Shown: piece by piece, positions 1-8,802 of the stretch
Layout: each line of letters begins with the position of its first letter
How positions within the stretch are numbered: position 1 is the first letter of the stretch
Source of the DNA: Coleofasciculus sp. FACHB-T130
Lineage (GTDB): Bacteria > Cyanobacteriota > Cyanobacteriia > Cyanobacteriales > FACHB-T130
Direction: 5' to 3'
DNA length: 58,938 nucleotides
Assembly (NCBI RefSeq): GCF_014695375.1
Contig: NZ_JACJOG010000011.1
Span: 1-58,938, forward strand
Translations under genes and position numbers: made by a program
Notes under the pieces: model-generated
What the model was told of the DNA's origin: nothing
The model's database searches: none
What the model saw: only the letters and a program-made list of their open reading frames with translations

Positions 1-384
1 TAATGATTGACTGGATTTTAACCCTACTGTTTTCGCTATTTTGGGCAAGGATTTTTGGGGGATTTCTGATAGCATCCCTAAGTGTAAATACTTGAATGCT
101 TCAAAATGCCTGAGAGGATGTTTGAGAAGTAACAAAACATATCAGTAGATAGAAAAGCTTCCTGGGGTTTAGGCTGAATCATATCAAAATCCAAACAGCC
201 CTCCAGGAAGTCATGAATTTAGCCTACGCGACAGATCTAACCCTTGAACAATACGAATTGTTTGAATCCCTCCTCAGCCCTGCATCCAACAACGGCAGAC
301 CTCGCAGCGTCAACTTGATGTTGGTGTTGCAAGCCCGAATTGTATGTGCTGGTTACAGGTTGTGCTTGGCGACTCTTACCCAAT

Positions 385-1323
385 AGACCTCCTGCATGAA
401 TCAGGAAGCATATGCCAGTTCATAGTTGAGTAGCCCAGCAATCAAGTTTAAGCGCAAACCAAATCGTTTCCTACGGTTACGATAGCGCCCTGAAAAGATG
501 CGAAAAATCTTGAAGCGACGAATTACATGCTCAACCCGCACTCGCAGTCGTGCTAACGCGCGGTTATGCTGCTTTTCTTCTGCTGGCAACGGTTGCTTGC
601 GTGGTTTCTTGGTGGGTGTACACGCGCCCCGATGCAGTTTGGCGAATCCGGGAAGAGCCTCGAAGAGCTAAACACACTTGTGACGTTACAAACGGCAAGC
701 GACTTCGCTTGAGTACCTTAAAGTCATGGGTTCTGCCCGTATCCACTGCGGTACAAATGACTTGCCCACTGTCATAGTCCACCAGCAGTTGAGCCTTCAA
801 GGTATGACACTTCTGCTTGCTACTCTCCGTAGCGCTTCTGTTGTTTTGGGGCGTTCAATCTCCATCTCGCCCACATCTACCACCCACACGTTCCACTCCC
901 AGCCCGGTTGATACAACTACCGTTGGCTTGGCAAGCGAAACTTGCCACTTTTGATCAGCAGGTCTTCCACCTTGTGGATAATCCGCCCCACCGTTGTCTC
1001 GTGCAAACCCCAACTGGCTCCAATGTGAAACTGACTCCGATACTCTCGCCAATACTCCAATGCCACCAGCAGTTGGTCTTCCACTCTCAGCTTCGGCTGT
1101 CCTCCACGCCTTCCTTGACGCTCTAGGTGCGGGCGTAGCACAGTGACCATCTCGGCAAAAGTTGCACGGCTGACACCACACAATCGCTTGAACTCACCTG
1201 CTGAAAGCGGTTGTAAGTCTGGATACGGCATAGCACTTCTGAGGCTTCGATACGGTTTCACTCTAATTGTGCCGCCTGCGATTACAAACTGGCACACTAT
1301 CTTCCGATTCGTGCAGGAGGTCT
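385..1323 (-). mobile_element. IS5-family insertion sequence (inner, nested)
   Basis: This 939-bp element has inverted ends: AGACCTCCTGCATGAATC at the left and AGACCTCCTGCACGAATC at the right, read on the other strand. It is flanked by the 3-bp direct repeat AAT (382-384 and 1324-1326). An ANT 3-bp duplication is what is known for ISL2-group IS5 elements. It lies inside the older IS5 transposase gene at 213-1950 and so arrived later. Its own transposase, on the minus strand, is also frameshifted. Confidence 0.85.
401..1231 (-). pseudogene. IS5-family (HTH_Tnp_4/DDE_4-type) transposase, frameshifted
   Basis: On the minus strand the N-terminal part starts near 1231 (MPYPDLQPLSAGEFKRLCGV…) and contains the helix-turn-helix region expected of this transposase group. 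The frame breaks near 920. A middle segment (QLLVDYDSGQVICTAVDTGRTHDFKV) continues in another frame at about 800-650. A third frame carries the C-terminus (VRVEHVIRRFKIFR…) to the stop at 401. At least two indels therefore separate pieces of what was one DDE transposase of roughly 270 residues. The three pieces are collinear, so this is a decayed single gene, unless the element uses an unusual double frameshift, which I think unlikely. Confidence 0.75.
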
Positions 1324-2249
1324 AATGATTATCCACCCTATTCAACGGTGTACTACAAATATCCGCAAGTGGCGCTTCGGACGGGAGTTGGAAGCGCATT
1401 CACGATCATCTCGTTCAATGGGTCAGGGTTGATGCCAATCGCAACAGCAACCCAACCGCGGCGAGTCTGGATTCCCAAACCGTTCCTACTTCTGTCATGG
1501 TTCACCAAGCCGTTGGCTATGATGGCGGCAAAAAAATTAAAGGTCGCTTTCCGCTTTACTCTGGTTGACACATTGGGATTGTTGATTGTCGTGCAGGTGG
1601 TTGCAGCCAGTGTGCCCGAACGAGAAGGAGCCAAGCAATTGCTCGCAACGTTGAACCAAGAACGTCACCGGGTTCCTCAACTGACTCGAATTTGGGTCGA
1701 TGGTGGGTTTTCGGGAGAAGCGTTTCTACATTGGGTCATTGATACCTTCCGTTGGCTTTTAGAGGTGGTTCTGCGACCAGAGGGCGCTCAAGGATTCGTC
1801 CTACTTCCTAAGCGTTGGACTGTTGAACGCACTTACGGTTGGCTGCATTGGTGTCGTCGCTTAAATGTCGATTATGAGCGAATCCCAGCTTCCTCAGAAG
1901 CGTTCATTTATATCGCCATGAGCCGACTGATGCTACGCAGACTTGCCTGACCCTTTATGTACTCTCTCCGTCTTTCCAAACATCCTCTGACATCCTCAAA
2001 TATTGAATAATAGTGTTGACAATAGTTATCGATGAAGCCGACTGTATTTACTGCTTCTGTACGTGGCGTAACCATCGCTGTTACTTACTATTTCTGGTTT
2101 CCTTCCTGATTCTCCTCTCCCCCTAGTAACAAAAGAGGGATTACACTAAGGCAGACAACGACTACCTCTCCATTTTCTTCATTCTCTTTTTTCTCTCACC
2201 AATGAATCAGCCCTGCCCTGTTCTGGAGCTTGCCTAGAGGGATTGGGTG

Positions 2250-2957
2250 TTACAGGCGTTGGAGCAAATTTAAGCCGTGGGTATCGGTGCCGCAGGTGCT
2301 GAACAAACCATAAGTGGCAGCGAGCTGTTCCACCTCCTTGGTTTCTCTAGCACTGGTTTGCCAAGGGCTAGGGTTGTTGTAGGCGTAGTAGGTTTCAACG
2401 CCGTCAATGCCTGCCTCAGCGGCAGCAGGGATAAGTTTTGCAGCAGGAAGGCGGTAGCGGGCTGGATGAGCCAAGACGGCAAAACCACCCGACTGATGGA
2501 CGGCGGCAATCACATTGGCAGCGTCAGCATCGCTTCCTTTGGGTGCAGAGCCTTTCAGATATTGCTTCATCGCAGAGTGTTCTGGATCGAAAGCATAGCA
2601 AAGGATGTGGACTTCTGTGTTCAGCAGGCTAGAGGTGATTTCGGTGCCGATCCACAAGTAGGGTAAGTGGGCGGAATCAGGATTCGTGTAGGTGTTTTGC
2701 AGCCAGTATTGAGCCTCTTTGAAACCGCCAATCGTATGGTGATCGGTGATCGCCAGCCCTTTAAGACCAATCGCGATCGCCTGTTCCATCAACGCACTCG
2801 GTGACAAACGACCATCCGAGTAGACGGTGTGCATATGAAAGTTATAGGAGTGCGGACAACTATCAGCCTGAATCGTCTCAAAGACTTGCCTGAGTGCTGT
2901 TGTATTCTGGGCTGGTGGCTGGGGTGAAGCAGAAGATTGAGCAAGATTGATCGCCAT
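2250..2957 (-). CDS. PHP-domain metal-dependent phosphoesterase
   Basis: The 235-residue product has the polymerase-and-histidinol-phosphatase (PHP) fold signatures: HMHTVYSDG at 41-49 (first metal-binding H-x-H and the Asp), TDHH at 71-74, an internal AHPAR histidine, and GTDTHG at 223-228 near the C-terminus. Proteins of this type (YciV/RNase AM-like) hydrolyse phosphoesters, often on 3',5'-bisphosphonucleotides or RNA 5' ends; the substrate here is not determined. The first 30 residues are poorly conserved. I chose the ATG at 2957; an in-frame TTG at 2990 is possible. The gene is divergent from the ABC ATPase at 3054, with about 95 bp between the two chosen starts. Confidence 0.85.
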   Translation of the reverse strand: MAINLAQSSASPQPPAQNTTALRQVFETIQADSCPHSYNFHMHTVYSDGRLSPSALMEQAIAIGLKGLAITDHHTIGGFKEAQYWLQNTYTNPDSAHLPYLWIGTEITSSLLNTEVHILCYAFDPEHSAMKQYLKGSAPKGSDADAANVIAAVHQSGGFAVLAHPARYRLPAAKLIPAAAEAGIDGVETYYAYNNPSPWQTSARETKEVEQLAATYGLFSTCGTDTHGLNLLQRL

Positions 2958-3053
2958 AACCGCCGAGTAGCTGTGCGCGTTCGTTGACAATTGTTAACAT
3001 ATACCCTAACAAAACTAAAGAGGAATTGCGTTGGGACATTCTATGTGTATTCC

Positions 3054-3782
3054 ATGCTGAAAGTCGCCTTTGGCAAAAATTTTCTGCCTAAGTCGGCGAC
3101 CATTGGCGGGCAGTTTCATTTAAATATTCAGTTTGAAGTTTCTAGCGGCTTAACCGTTCTATTTGGACCGTCTGGCTGTGGCAAGAGTTCGACATTACAA
3201 GCGATCGCAGGGTTGTTGCGTCCGGACTGGGGCCGGATTGAAGTGGCGGGAACAATCTTCCTGGATACTAAAGAGCGTTTGAACTTGCCAGCGCACCGGC
3301 GAAATGTCGGTTATGTCTTCCAAAACTGCGCCTTATTTGGGCATTTGAACGTAGCGGAAAATATTGGCTTTGCTCTCAACCGCTGGCAACGGCACCGGCG
3401 GCAGCAGCGCGTTCGCGAATTGGTAAATTTGTTAGAACTTGAGGATCTGGTACATCAACCCGTGCAGAAGATTTCTGGTGGGCAAGCTCAACGAGTAGCG
3501 ATCGCGCGGGCTTTAGCTCCCTACCCCAAAATTCTGCTTCTTGATGAACCTTTCAGCGCCCTCGATGATGATTTGAGAGCAACCCTTCGTACCGAGTTGA
3601 AAACCATTCAACGTCAATTTAACTTGCCGGTTGTCCTGGTGACTCATTCACGAGCCGATGCCCTGGAACTCGCCGATCGTTTAGTAATCTTGGCAGCAGG
3701 ACAAGTTGTTGCAGTCGGTCAGGCGGAGCATTTGCTCGATTCCCGTTCCTATTCTATTCCGGGGAAATTTCAGTGGGGGTAG
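3054..3782 (+). CDS. ABC transporter ATP-binding protein, ModC/molybdate-like
   Basis: The 242-residue ATPase has every ABC motif: Walker A GPSGCGKS at 38-45, Q-loop Gln90, signature SGGQ at 141-144, Walker B LLLDE at 161-165, SALD D-loop at 168-171 and H-loop His198. The overall pattern (short N-terminus, FGPSGCGKSS, LNLPAHRRNVGYVFQ) resembles ModC of the molybdate importer. It ends about 100 residues short of classical ModC and lacks the C-terminal MOP/TOBE regulatory domain. No permease or binding protein is adjacent, so its partners must be encoded elsewhere. The start is the ATG at 3054, about 30 bases after AAAGAGGAA; an upstream TTG at 2991 is less likely. Sulfate or thiosulfate specificity cannot be excluded. 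Confidence 0.8.
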   Translation: MLKVAFGKNFLPKSATIGGQFHLNIQFEVSSGLTVLFGPSGCGKSSTLQAIAGLLRPDWGRIEVAGTIFLDTKERLNLPAHRRNVGYVFQNCALFGHLNVAENIGFALNRWQRHRRQQRVRELVNLLELEDLVHQPVQKISGGQAQRVAIARALAPYPKILLLDEPFSALDDDLRATLRTELKTIQRQFNLPVVLVTHSRADALELADRLVILAAGQVVAVGQAEHLLDSRSYSIPGKFQWG

Positions 3783-3789
3783 AGAAAAG

Positions 3790-3852
3790 TGATGAGTGAT
3801 GAGTGTTGAATTAAAAGAATTTTCTTAACTCAACACTCGAAACTCATTAGTC
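3790..3852. terminator. Inverted repeat between convergent genes
   Basis: The sequence TGATGAGTGTTGAATT is followed, after an A/T-rich loop, by AACTCAACACTCGAAACTCA, forming a long imperfect hairpin between two convergent genes (the ABC ATPase and hetZ). Related TGAGTTTTGAATT-type repeats occur at 19255-19315 and 39665-39730. It probably works as a bidirectional terminator, but it also belongs to a dispersed repeat family. Confidence 0.5.
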
Positions 3853-5047
3853 ATAAATCTCCTTGGTTGCGGATTTTCCAAGCCATTTCCAGCACTTGAG
3901 TCCAGCGCTTTTGCAACTGTTTGGGCGTGCATCCGAGTGTTTGAGCAATTTCCCGCTCGCTAACTTGAGCTTGTTTTAACTGCAACAGCTGCTGCTGTTC
4001 CAGAGAAAGTTGATTCCAAAACGCTTCCCACTGCTGAGAAGAGAGTCCCAGTTTTTGGTCGAGATCGGCTCCCAACCATTGATGTACGAGCTTCCAGTTG
4101 TTTTGACGAGAGAATTTTTCCACATGGTACTTAAAGCGCTGTTGTAAGTAGTCGCGCTGACGTGCAGTTAAACCCAGGATTTCGTCAATCTCTGGTGCGG
4201 AGAGGTCTTGCAGCTTTAAAACCAGGTAATTGACACAGTCCTCTTGACCTTGGGCTTGCAGGTATTCCATCAGTTCAGCAACGACGCGATCGCGCAACAC
4301 CGCTTCCGCCGGGTCAATCGTATCGGCAACCAATTGCGATCGCAGCTGGTGCATCGCCGCTGACCGACTTTGCGTGTCCGCATCTTCACCTCTGGGAAAC
4401 TCAATCGCCTTCTCAATATCCATGCTCGTCTCAGCAGGCTGGCGGCGAGCAAACCCCTGTGCCCTCAACACAATTAGCTGCTGGCTGGTGCCATTCGGTA
4501 AATTGATGCGACGCTTGGCATACTGTTCGCTGAATGCCATATACTCCGCCAGTTCCAGTTGAGTGCGGGGAGTGTAGTCTATTGTCAGCTCGTTTTCCCG
4601 CCGGAAAGCTTTGATTGACTCGGCGTAGAACTCTTGCAAGAAGTCCTCAATCAGGTTGTAGCGGGCTTGAAAACCTAACTGAGAGTTGGGCGACACCACA
4701 TAGCGATAAACCATCGCGCTGAGGTTGCTATGCAGTTCAACCCGACCCCGCTTAGAACCCAGCCGGTAGTATGACAGACACTTTTGCAACCGATGCCGTC
4801 CCAGATTTAACTGCCAAGAGCGAACCTCGCCAGAAGTCTGGATGCGCGGACTCTTGCTGCAAATCCGCTGTACCTCTAGAGCGATCCGGTTAGCGATCGC
4901 CTGAACGTGCAATGACGTCGTTTTGATTTCAGTCCGCAATTCCTCTAACAACAGGTCGGTCATCGTTTCCACGTCGATTCCCAACAGTTGCTCGGTCGAG
5001 TGGCATAGATTTTCAGAAGATTGGCTGAGAGAATTAATAGTTGTCAT
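3851..5047 (-). CDS. hetZ: HetZ-family protein
   Basis: The 398-residue product is alignable from memory with cyanobacterial HetZ along most of its length. Shared blocks include RIQTSGEV near residue 70, GRHRLQKCLSYYRLGS, RGRVELHS, YRYV, the ELAEYMAFSEQYAKRRI block in the middle, and the C-terminal half with SAPEIDEILGLTARQRDYLQ. That C-terminal half looks like a sigma-70 region 4 or helix-turn-helix DNA-binding segment. In heterocyst-forming species HetZ is an early regulator of differentiation with HetR and PatU3. Homologues also occur in filamentous strains without heterocysts, so function here is open. No patU3 lies next to it. The gene stands alone, with a 480-bp upstream region. The start ATG at 5047 is clear. 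Confidence 0.8.
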   Translation of the reverse strand: MTTINSLSQSSENLCHSTEQLLGIDVETMTDLLLEELRTEIKTTSLHVQAIANRIALEVQRICSKSPRIQTSGEVRSWQLNLGRHRLQKCLSYYRLGSKRGRVELHSNLSAMVYRYVVSPNSQLGFQARYNLIEDFLQEFYAESIKAFRRENELTIDYTPRTQLELAEYMAFSEQYAKRRINLPNGTSQQLIVLRAQGFARRQPAETSMDIEKAIEFPRGEDADTQSRSAAMHQLRSQLVADTIDPAEAVLRDRVVAELMEYLQAQGQEDCVNYLVLKLQDLSAPEIDEILGLTARQRDYLQQRFKYHVEKFSRQNNWKLVHQWLGADLDQKLGLSSQQWEAFWNQLSLEQQQLLQLKQAQVSEREIAQTLGCTPKQLQKRWTQVLEMAWKIRNQGDL

Positions 5048-5527
5048 GGTGAAAGCCCCTGGTAGCGACAGTATTCAAAGTCAACAAGAGCCACTGAGAA
5101 CGGTTCAAAAGTTTTGTCTCCCTTCAGGCAGCGCCTGCGATTGACCGTCTCAACTCTCTATATATAGACTGTAGGGGCTGATTGTTAGACACCGGACAGC
5201 GGGTGTGTTACTACTCTCAGCTCACTATGGGTCATCTCTACGCTCTCTCCCCATTCCATCTGACCTAAAAGAAGCACTAACCCTTGCTGTATCTGGGCTT
5301 GCGCCCCTCAAACTATCGACGCACAAGTGTTGTCGCAAAGCGGTAGGAGCTGGTGTTGAGTGGACAATCCAGGAAGTGGATTGCTGGTAGGGTTATCGTC
5401 CGAATTCCCTAGTGCCGAGGCTGTAGTTAATTGTCTTTAGTTCGCAAAGGGATTTTAGATTAGCGATTGGGGATTTTGGATGTAAAAGCTTTAACTCAAT
5501 CTTTAATCTTTAATCTTTCATCTAAAA
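5048..5527. other. Intergenic region upstream of hetZ
   Basis: 480 bp separate the hetZ start from the end of the Sua5-family gene, which reads toward it on the same strand. I see no convincing gene. There is a small hairpin ACACC…GGTGT near 5190-5212 and a stretch of TTTAATC-type short repeats at 5490-5515. The part next to 5047 must contain the hetZ promoter, but no consensus stood out. Confidence 0.4.
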
Positions 5528-6181
5528 TCAACTGACCGATGTCGCCCAAGCCGTTGCAGCCTCCCATCCCAGACCGCGCCGGACGATGACAGGTTCCTCA
5601 TCTGTCAAATCTAAAATTGTGGAAACCCCATCTCCTGGTTCCGAGCCAATGTCCACAATCAGATCGACTAGCTTGTCTAGCTGGTCAAACAATTTTGCCT
5701 TCTCCAACCCTAGGGTTGGGGCGTTGCCATTCTCATCCACGAGGTGAGCTGAGGTGGAAATAATCGGATTGCCTAATGCCTGCAACAGCGACTGGCACAC
5801 TGTATGCTCCGGAACCCGAATACCCGTCGTTTTGCGCTTAGGACTCATCACCAGTTTCGGCACTAATTTGGTGGCGGGTAGCAGAAACGTGTAAGTCCCA
5901 GGAATTAAATTCCTCATAATCCGATAAGCGACATCACTGACGATGGCATATTGGGCAATGTTGGACAGAGACGGACACAGGAACGTCAGGGGCTTATCAT
6001 TAGATAGCTGCTTAAGGAGCCTCACACGCTCCACCGCTGACTTGACATTTAGGTCACAGCCAATCGCGTAGACAGTATCAGTGGGATATAGCATCACAGC
6101 GCCTGCTCTTAGGGCACCTACTATTTGTTCTATTCCACGAGTTTGCGGTGTATCAGGATGGATATTGTAGATTGTCGCCAT
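5528..6181 (-). CDS. Sua5/YciO/YrdC-family L-threonylcarbamoyladenylate synthase-like protein
   Basis: The 217-residue protein is a single Sua5/YciO/YrdC domain, the fold that makes threonylcarbamoyl-AMP for the t6A37 modification of ANN-decoding tRNAs. Diagnostic segments are YPTDTVYAIGCD near residue 31, RVRLLKQLSNDKPLTFLCPSL, PGTYTFLLPAT, TTGIRVPEH and PIISTSAHL. The KxxR motif that separates YrdC (KxR-SxN) from YciO is not fully canonical here (KQLSNDKP, with STSAHL rather than SxN), so a YciO-type paralogue is as likely as the essential YrdC enzyme. I took the ATG at 6181; the reading frame is open upstream, but the added residues look unrelated. The gene is divergent from larC, with 70 bp between the starts. 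Confidence 0.85.
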   Translation of the reverse strand: MATIYNIHPDTPQTRGIEQIVGALRAGAVMLYPTDTVYAIGCDLNVKSAVERVRLLKQLSNDKPLTFLCPSLSNIAQYAIVSDVAYRIMRNLIPGTYTFLLPATKLVPKLVMSPKRKTTGIRVPEHTVCQSLLQALGNPIISTSAHLVDENGNAPTLGLEKAKLFDQLDKLVDLIVDIGSEPGDGVSTILDLTDEEPVIVRRGLGWEAATAWATSVS

Positions 6182-6251
6182 AATGCAGAATCCAGAACTG
6201 AGACTACAGAATTCAGAATCCAGAATTTTTCCTGACTCCTGATTACTCCTT

Positions 6252-7601
6252 ATGAACAAGCTAGCGTATCTAGAATGTCCAACAGGAATTGCCGGTGATA
6301 TGTGCCTGGGGGCACTTGTAGATGCGGGAGTTCCCCTAGATTATTTGATAGAAAAGCTCAAGAGGCTGGGAATTTCCCAAGAATACCAGTTACGAGCCGA
6401 ACACGTTCACCGGAACGGTCAGCAAGCTACTAAATTTCACGTAGATTTGAGCGATCGCGATCGCACCGATTCAAATCACCACCACGAACATCACCGGCAA
6501 AATGGTGGGCATCAGCATCAGCATCACGATGGCGATGGCGATCGGGTTCATTCTCATTCCCCGACGCGGCATTTGCCAGAAATTGTCCAGTTGATTGCAG
6601 CCGCAGAGTTTCCGTTACGAGTACAAGCGTCCAGTTTGGCAGTGTTTCAACGGCTGGCAGACGCAGAAGGAGCGGTTCACGGCATTCCCCCAGAAGAAGT
6701 TCATTTTCATGAAGTCGGGGCGACTGATGCCATTGTAGATATTGTCGGCACTTGTCTGGGCTTGGATTGGTTGGGGATTGGCGAACTATACTGTTCGGCA
6801 CTCCCCACTGGTGGCGGGATGGTTAGAGCAGCTCACGGTCAGCTAGCGGTGCCGGTACCGGCTGTATTAAAGTTGTGGGAATCTCGCCAGGTGCCAGTTT
6901 ATAGTAATGGGATCGATCGGGAACTGGTGACACCGACTGGAGCAGCGATCGCGTGTACGCTTGCCACCGGCTTTGGATCTCCACCCCCCATGACGATCCA
7001 GCGGGTTGGAAATGGTGCCGGTTCCCGTCAGTTACCGATTCCCAATATTCTGCGCCTCTGGATTGGCGAGGGTGTGGAGACGCGATTTGCTTCTCAACAA
7101 GAGTCGGGATTCCTTCAGCCTTCCGAAAGCCCCTCTTTAGAAATAATTTCGGTGCTGGAAACCCAAATCGATGATTTGAGTCCCCAAGCCATCGGCTATG
7201 TGTTTGAGGCACTGTTTAACGCCGGTGCGGTGGATGTCTTCACGCAACCGATTGGGATGAAAAAGTCTCGTCCTGGCATTTTGCTGACGGTTATTTGCCA
7301 TCCCGAACAAATATCCGCTTGCGAAGCGATCTTATTCCGAGAAACGACGACACTCGGCATCCGGCGTCAGACACAGCAACGCTCAATTTTGCAGCGAGAA
7401 ATTCAACAGGTTCAGACAGAATATGGCTTCGTTCGCGTCAAGGTTGCCTGGACAGGGCATCCTGACCTGAAAGCGATCGCGAATGTGCAGCCAGAATACG
7501 AAGATTGTGCCGAATTAGCGAAGGCAAATAACCTTCCCTGGCGCGAGGTGCATCAACTGGCGCTCAATACCTGGTATCTCCAGAACAGTCGCAATACTTG
7601 A
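6252..7601 (+). CDS. larC: LarC, nickel-pincer cofactor biosynthesis protein
   Basis: The 449-residue protein matches the LarC/DUF111 family. The start [19 protein letters not shown], the block [36 protein letters not shown] and the C-terminal [15 protein letters not shown] are characteristic. LarC inserts nickel into the pincer cofactor of lactate racemase using CTP. Residues 76-102 form a His-rich segment with 11 histidines, a probable Ni2+ store or binding site. In Lactobacillus the gene needs a ribosomal frameshift; here it is one uninterrupted frame. No larA, larB or larE is nearby, so a role in lactate racemisation cannot be inferred from context. Start ATG at 6252; the upstream TTACTCCTT gives no strong ribosome-binding site. 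Confidence 0.9.
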   Translation: MNKLAYLECPTGIAGDMCLGALVDAGVPLDYLIEKLKRLGISQEYQLRAEHVHRNGQQATKFHVDLSDRDRTDSNHHHEHHRQNGGHQHQHHDGDGDRVHSHSPTRHLPEIVQLIAAAEFPLRVQASSLAVFQRLADAEGAVHGIPPEEVHFHEVGATDAIVDIVGTCLGLDWLGIGELYCSALPTGGGMVRAAHGQLAVPVPAVLKLWESRQVPVYSNGIDRELVTPTGAAIACTLATGFGSPPPMTIQRVGNGAGSRQLPIPNILRLWIGEGVETRFASQQESGFLQPSESPSLEIISVLETQIDDLSPQAIGYVFEALFNAGAVDVFTQPIGMKKSRPGILLTVICHPEQISACEAILFRETTTLGIRRQTQQRSILQREIQQVQTEYGFVRVKVAWTGHPDLKAIANVQPEYEDCAELAKANNLPWREVHQLALNTWYLQNSRNT

Positions 7602-7702
7602 ATTTGCTGCCAGCAAGACCCAGATACCTAACTAGATTTCAGGAATTGCCAAACCCATTCCTGTATTAGGACTGGTTTGAAAATCACGTAAGGAAAATCC
7701 TG

Positions 7703-8563
7703 ATGTATCGAATTAAGCAAGTGCCCTTAGCGATCGCGATCGCCATTGCTAGCCTCGTGGCGCTATTGACCATTAGCGGTTTCCTCGGCACTGCTGCGAA
7801 CTCTCAGCCACCTCAACCAACTTCGGAAATCACTACAACTCAAGGGATAGACCTAGGGCGTTCTTTCCGAGAACTGGGCATTGAAGGGTCAATTGTGGTT
7901 TATGACCAAAATAAAAACCAATTCTACGAACATAACGCGCCTCGAAACTCAACGGCATTCTTCCCCGCTTCAACCTTCAAGATTTTCAACGCGCTTGTGG
8001 CATTGGAAACAGGGGTGATTCGAGATGAGGTGACTGTTTTAACCTGGGACGGCATTCAACGGAACATCACAGCTTGGAACCGAGACACCAACTTGCGCCA
8101 AGGTTTTAAAGACTCAACGGTTTGGTTCTACCAAGTTTTGGCTCGGAAAATTGGGCACGAACGGATGCAGAAATTTATCAATCAAGTCGGCTATGGAAAC
8201 CGTCAAATTGGGACATCTGAGCAAATCGATCGATTTTGGTTAGATGGCCCTTTAAAAATTACGCCTAAACAAGAGATTGAGTTCCTGCAACGTCTCTATC
8301 GCAACGACTTACCCTTTTCCCAACGCAGCTTAGATTTGGTCAAAGATATTATGGTGCGCGAACAAACTCCAGACTATGTGCTGCGCGGAAAGACGGGCTG
8401 GGCGGACAGTACGAATCCTGAGAATGGCTGGTTTGTGGGATATCTGGAACAGAACAAAAATGTTTATTTCTTTGCCACAAATATGGATATGCGAAATGAT
8501 AACGATGGCGTCAATCGCATTGAAATCACCCGGCGCAGTCTTCAAGCCTTAGGACTACTTTAA
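7703..8563 (+). CDS. Class D beta-lactamase (OXA-like serine hydrolase)
   Basis: The 286-residue protein carries the class D active-site motifs in order: STFK at 90-93 (nucleophilic Ser90 and the Lys that is carboxylated), STV at 138-140, YGN at 164-166 and KTGW at 230-233. WNRDTNL and YRNDLPFS are also typical. Residues 1-33 form a signal peptide or membrane anchor (hydrophobic stretch 8-30), so it acts in the periplasm. Such genes are native to many cyanobacterial chromosomes, and no mobile element is adjacent. AAGGAAAA precedes the ATG at 7703. A sensor-type BlaR role is unlikely because the protein ends with the catalytic domain. Confidence 0.92.
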   Translation: MYRIKQVPLAIAIAIASLVALLTISGFLGTAANSQPPQPTSEITTTQGIDLGRSFRELGIEGSIVVYDQNKNQFYEHNAPRNSTAFFPASTFKIFNALVALETGVIRDEVTVLTWDGIQRNITAWNRDTNLRQGFKDSTVWFYQVLARKIGHERMQKFINQVGYGNRQIGTSEQIDRFWLDGPLKITPKQEIEFLQRLYRNDLPFSQRSLDLVKDIMVREQTPDYVLRGKTGWADSTNPENGWFVGYLEQNKNVYFFATNMDMRNDNDGVNRIEITRRSLQALGLL

Positions 8564-8664
8564 AAACACCAACAAGTCCTTAAGTTTCTGCTTTCAGTTT
8601 TTCTTTGAAAACAGTCTCTTATACGATTTATCGCAATTCTATTTGAGCTGTGAAGCAGCCCTTC

Positions 8665-8697
8665 AGATCCCGGACTTCTTTAAGAAGTCCGGGATCT
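8665..8697. repeat. Palindromic repeat (GACTTCTTtAAGAAGTC type)
   Basis: A near-perfect palindrome is centred on CTTCTTTAAGAAG with arms reading AGATCCCGGA and TCCGGGATCT. Copies with the same core but different, still complementary, outer arms are at 46936-46970 (GAACCCC/GGGGTTC) and 48584-48616 (AGATACCC/GGGTATCT). A degenerate copy may lie at 27876-27912. The compensatory arm changes suggest that the fold, in RNA or DNA, is kept. Confidence 0.75.
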
Positions 8698-8802
8698 CGC
8701 CTTCGCGAATTATTTAAGACTGCTATATCAGTAGCGTTACTTGCACTCAGCTAACCTTTAGACTCTAAAATAGTCCTCGCTTGATCGAGCCTAGAACCAA
8801 TC

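Larger units (their letters stand above)
213..1950 (+). pseudogene. IS5-family transposase, split and frameshifted
   Basis: The start ATG at 213 gives an N-terminus typical of IS5-type DDE transposases (…LTLEQYELFESLL…). The 5' part is 213-384 and resumes at 1327 after the inserted element. Across the excised insert the reading frame gives GCAWRLLPNDYPPYSTVYY, the conserved segment of this family. There is a frameshift near 335-350, before the insertion point, and at least two more around 1370 and 1550. The 3' part reads cleanly to 1950 and includes VDGGFSG and the YGWLHWCRRLNVDYER region around the catalytic Glu. The gene is inactivated both by the insertion and by the indels. The family call is firm; the exact subgroup rests on the TNA target duplication. 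Confidence 0.8.
114..1987 (+). mobile_element. IS5-family insertion sequence (outer, disrupted)
   Basis: The left end begins GAGGATGTTTGAGAAG. The right end, read on the other strand, begins GAGGATGTTTGGAAAG, so the termini are imperfect inverted repeats. A 3-bp direct repeat TGA flanks the element (111-113 and 1988-1990), which matches the TNA target duplication known for the IS1031 group of the IS5 family. The element carries one transposase gene on the plus strand and is split by a second insertion sequence at 385-1323. Removing that insert and one AAT copy restores a continuous reading frame at the junction. The element itself is also decayed by frameshifts, so it should not be able to move by itself. 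Confidence 0.85.

Noticed and set aside
3851-5047. hetZ as proof of a heterocyst-forming organism
   Set aside because: HetZ homologues also occur in filamentous cyanobacteria without heterocysts, and no patU3, hetR or nif gene is in the window.
6430-6801. A 123-residue minus-strand ORF in larC
   Set aside because: It is antisense to the His-rich and conserved part of larC and has no domain of its own.
7703-8563. Acquired antibiotic resistance gene
   Set aside because: The class D beta-lactamase has cyanobacterial HIP1 content and no mobile element or integron nearby, so it looks native.
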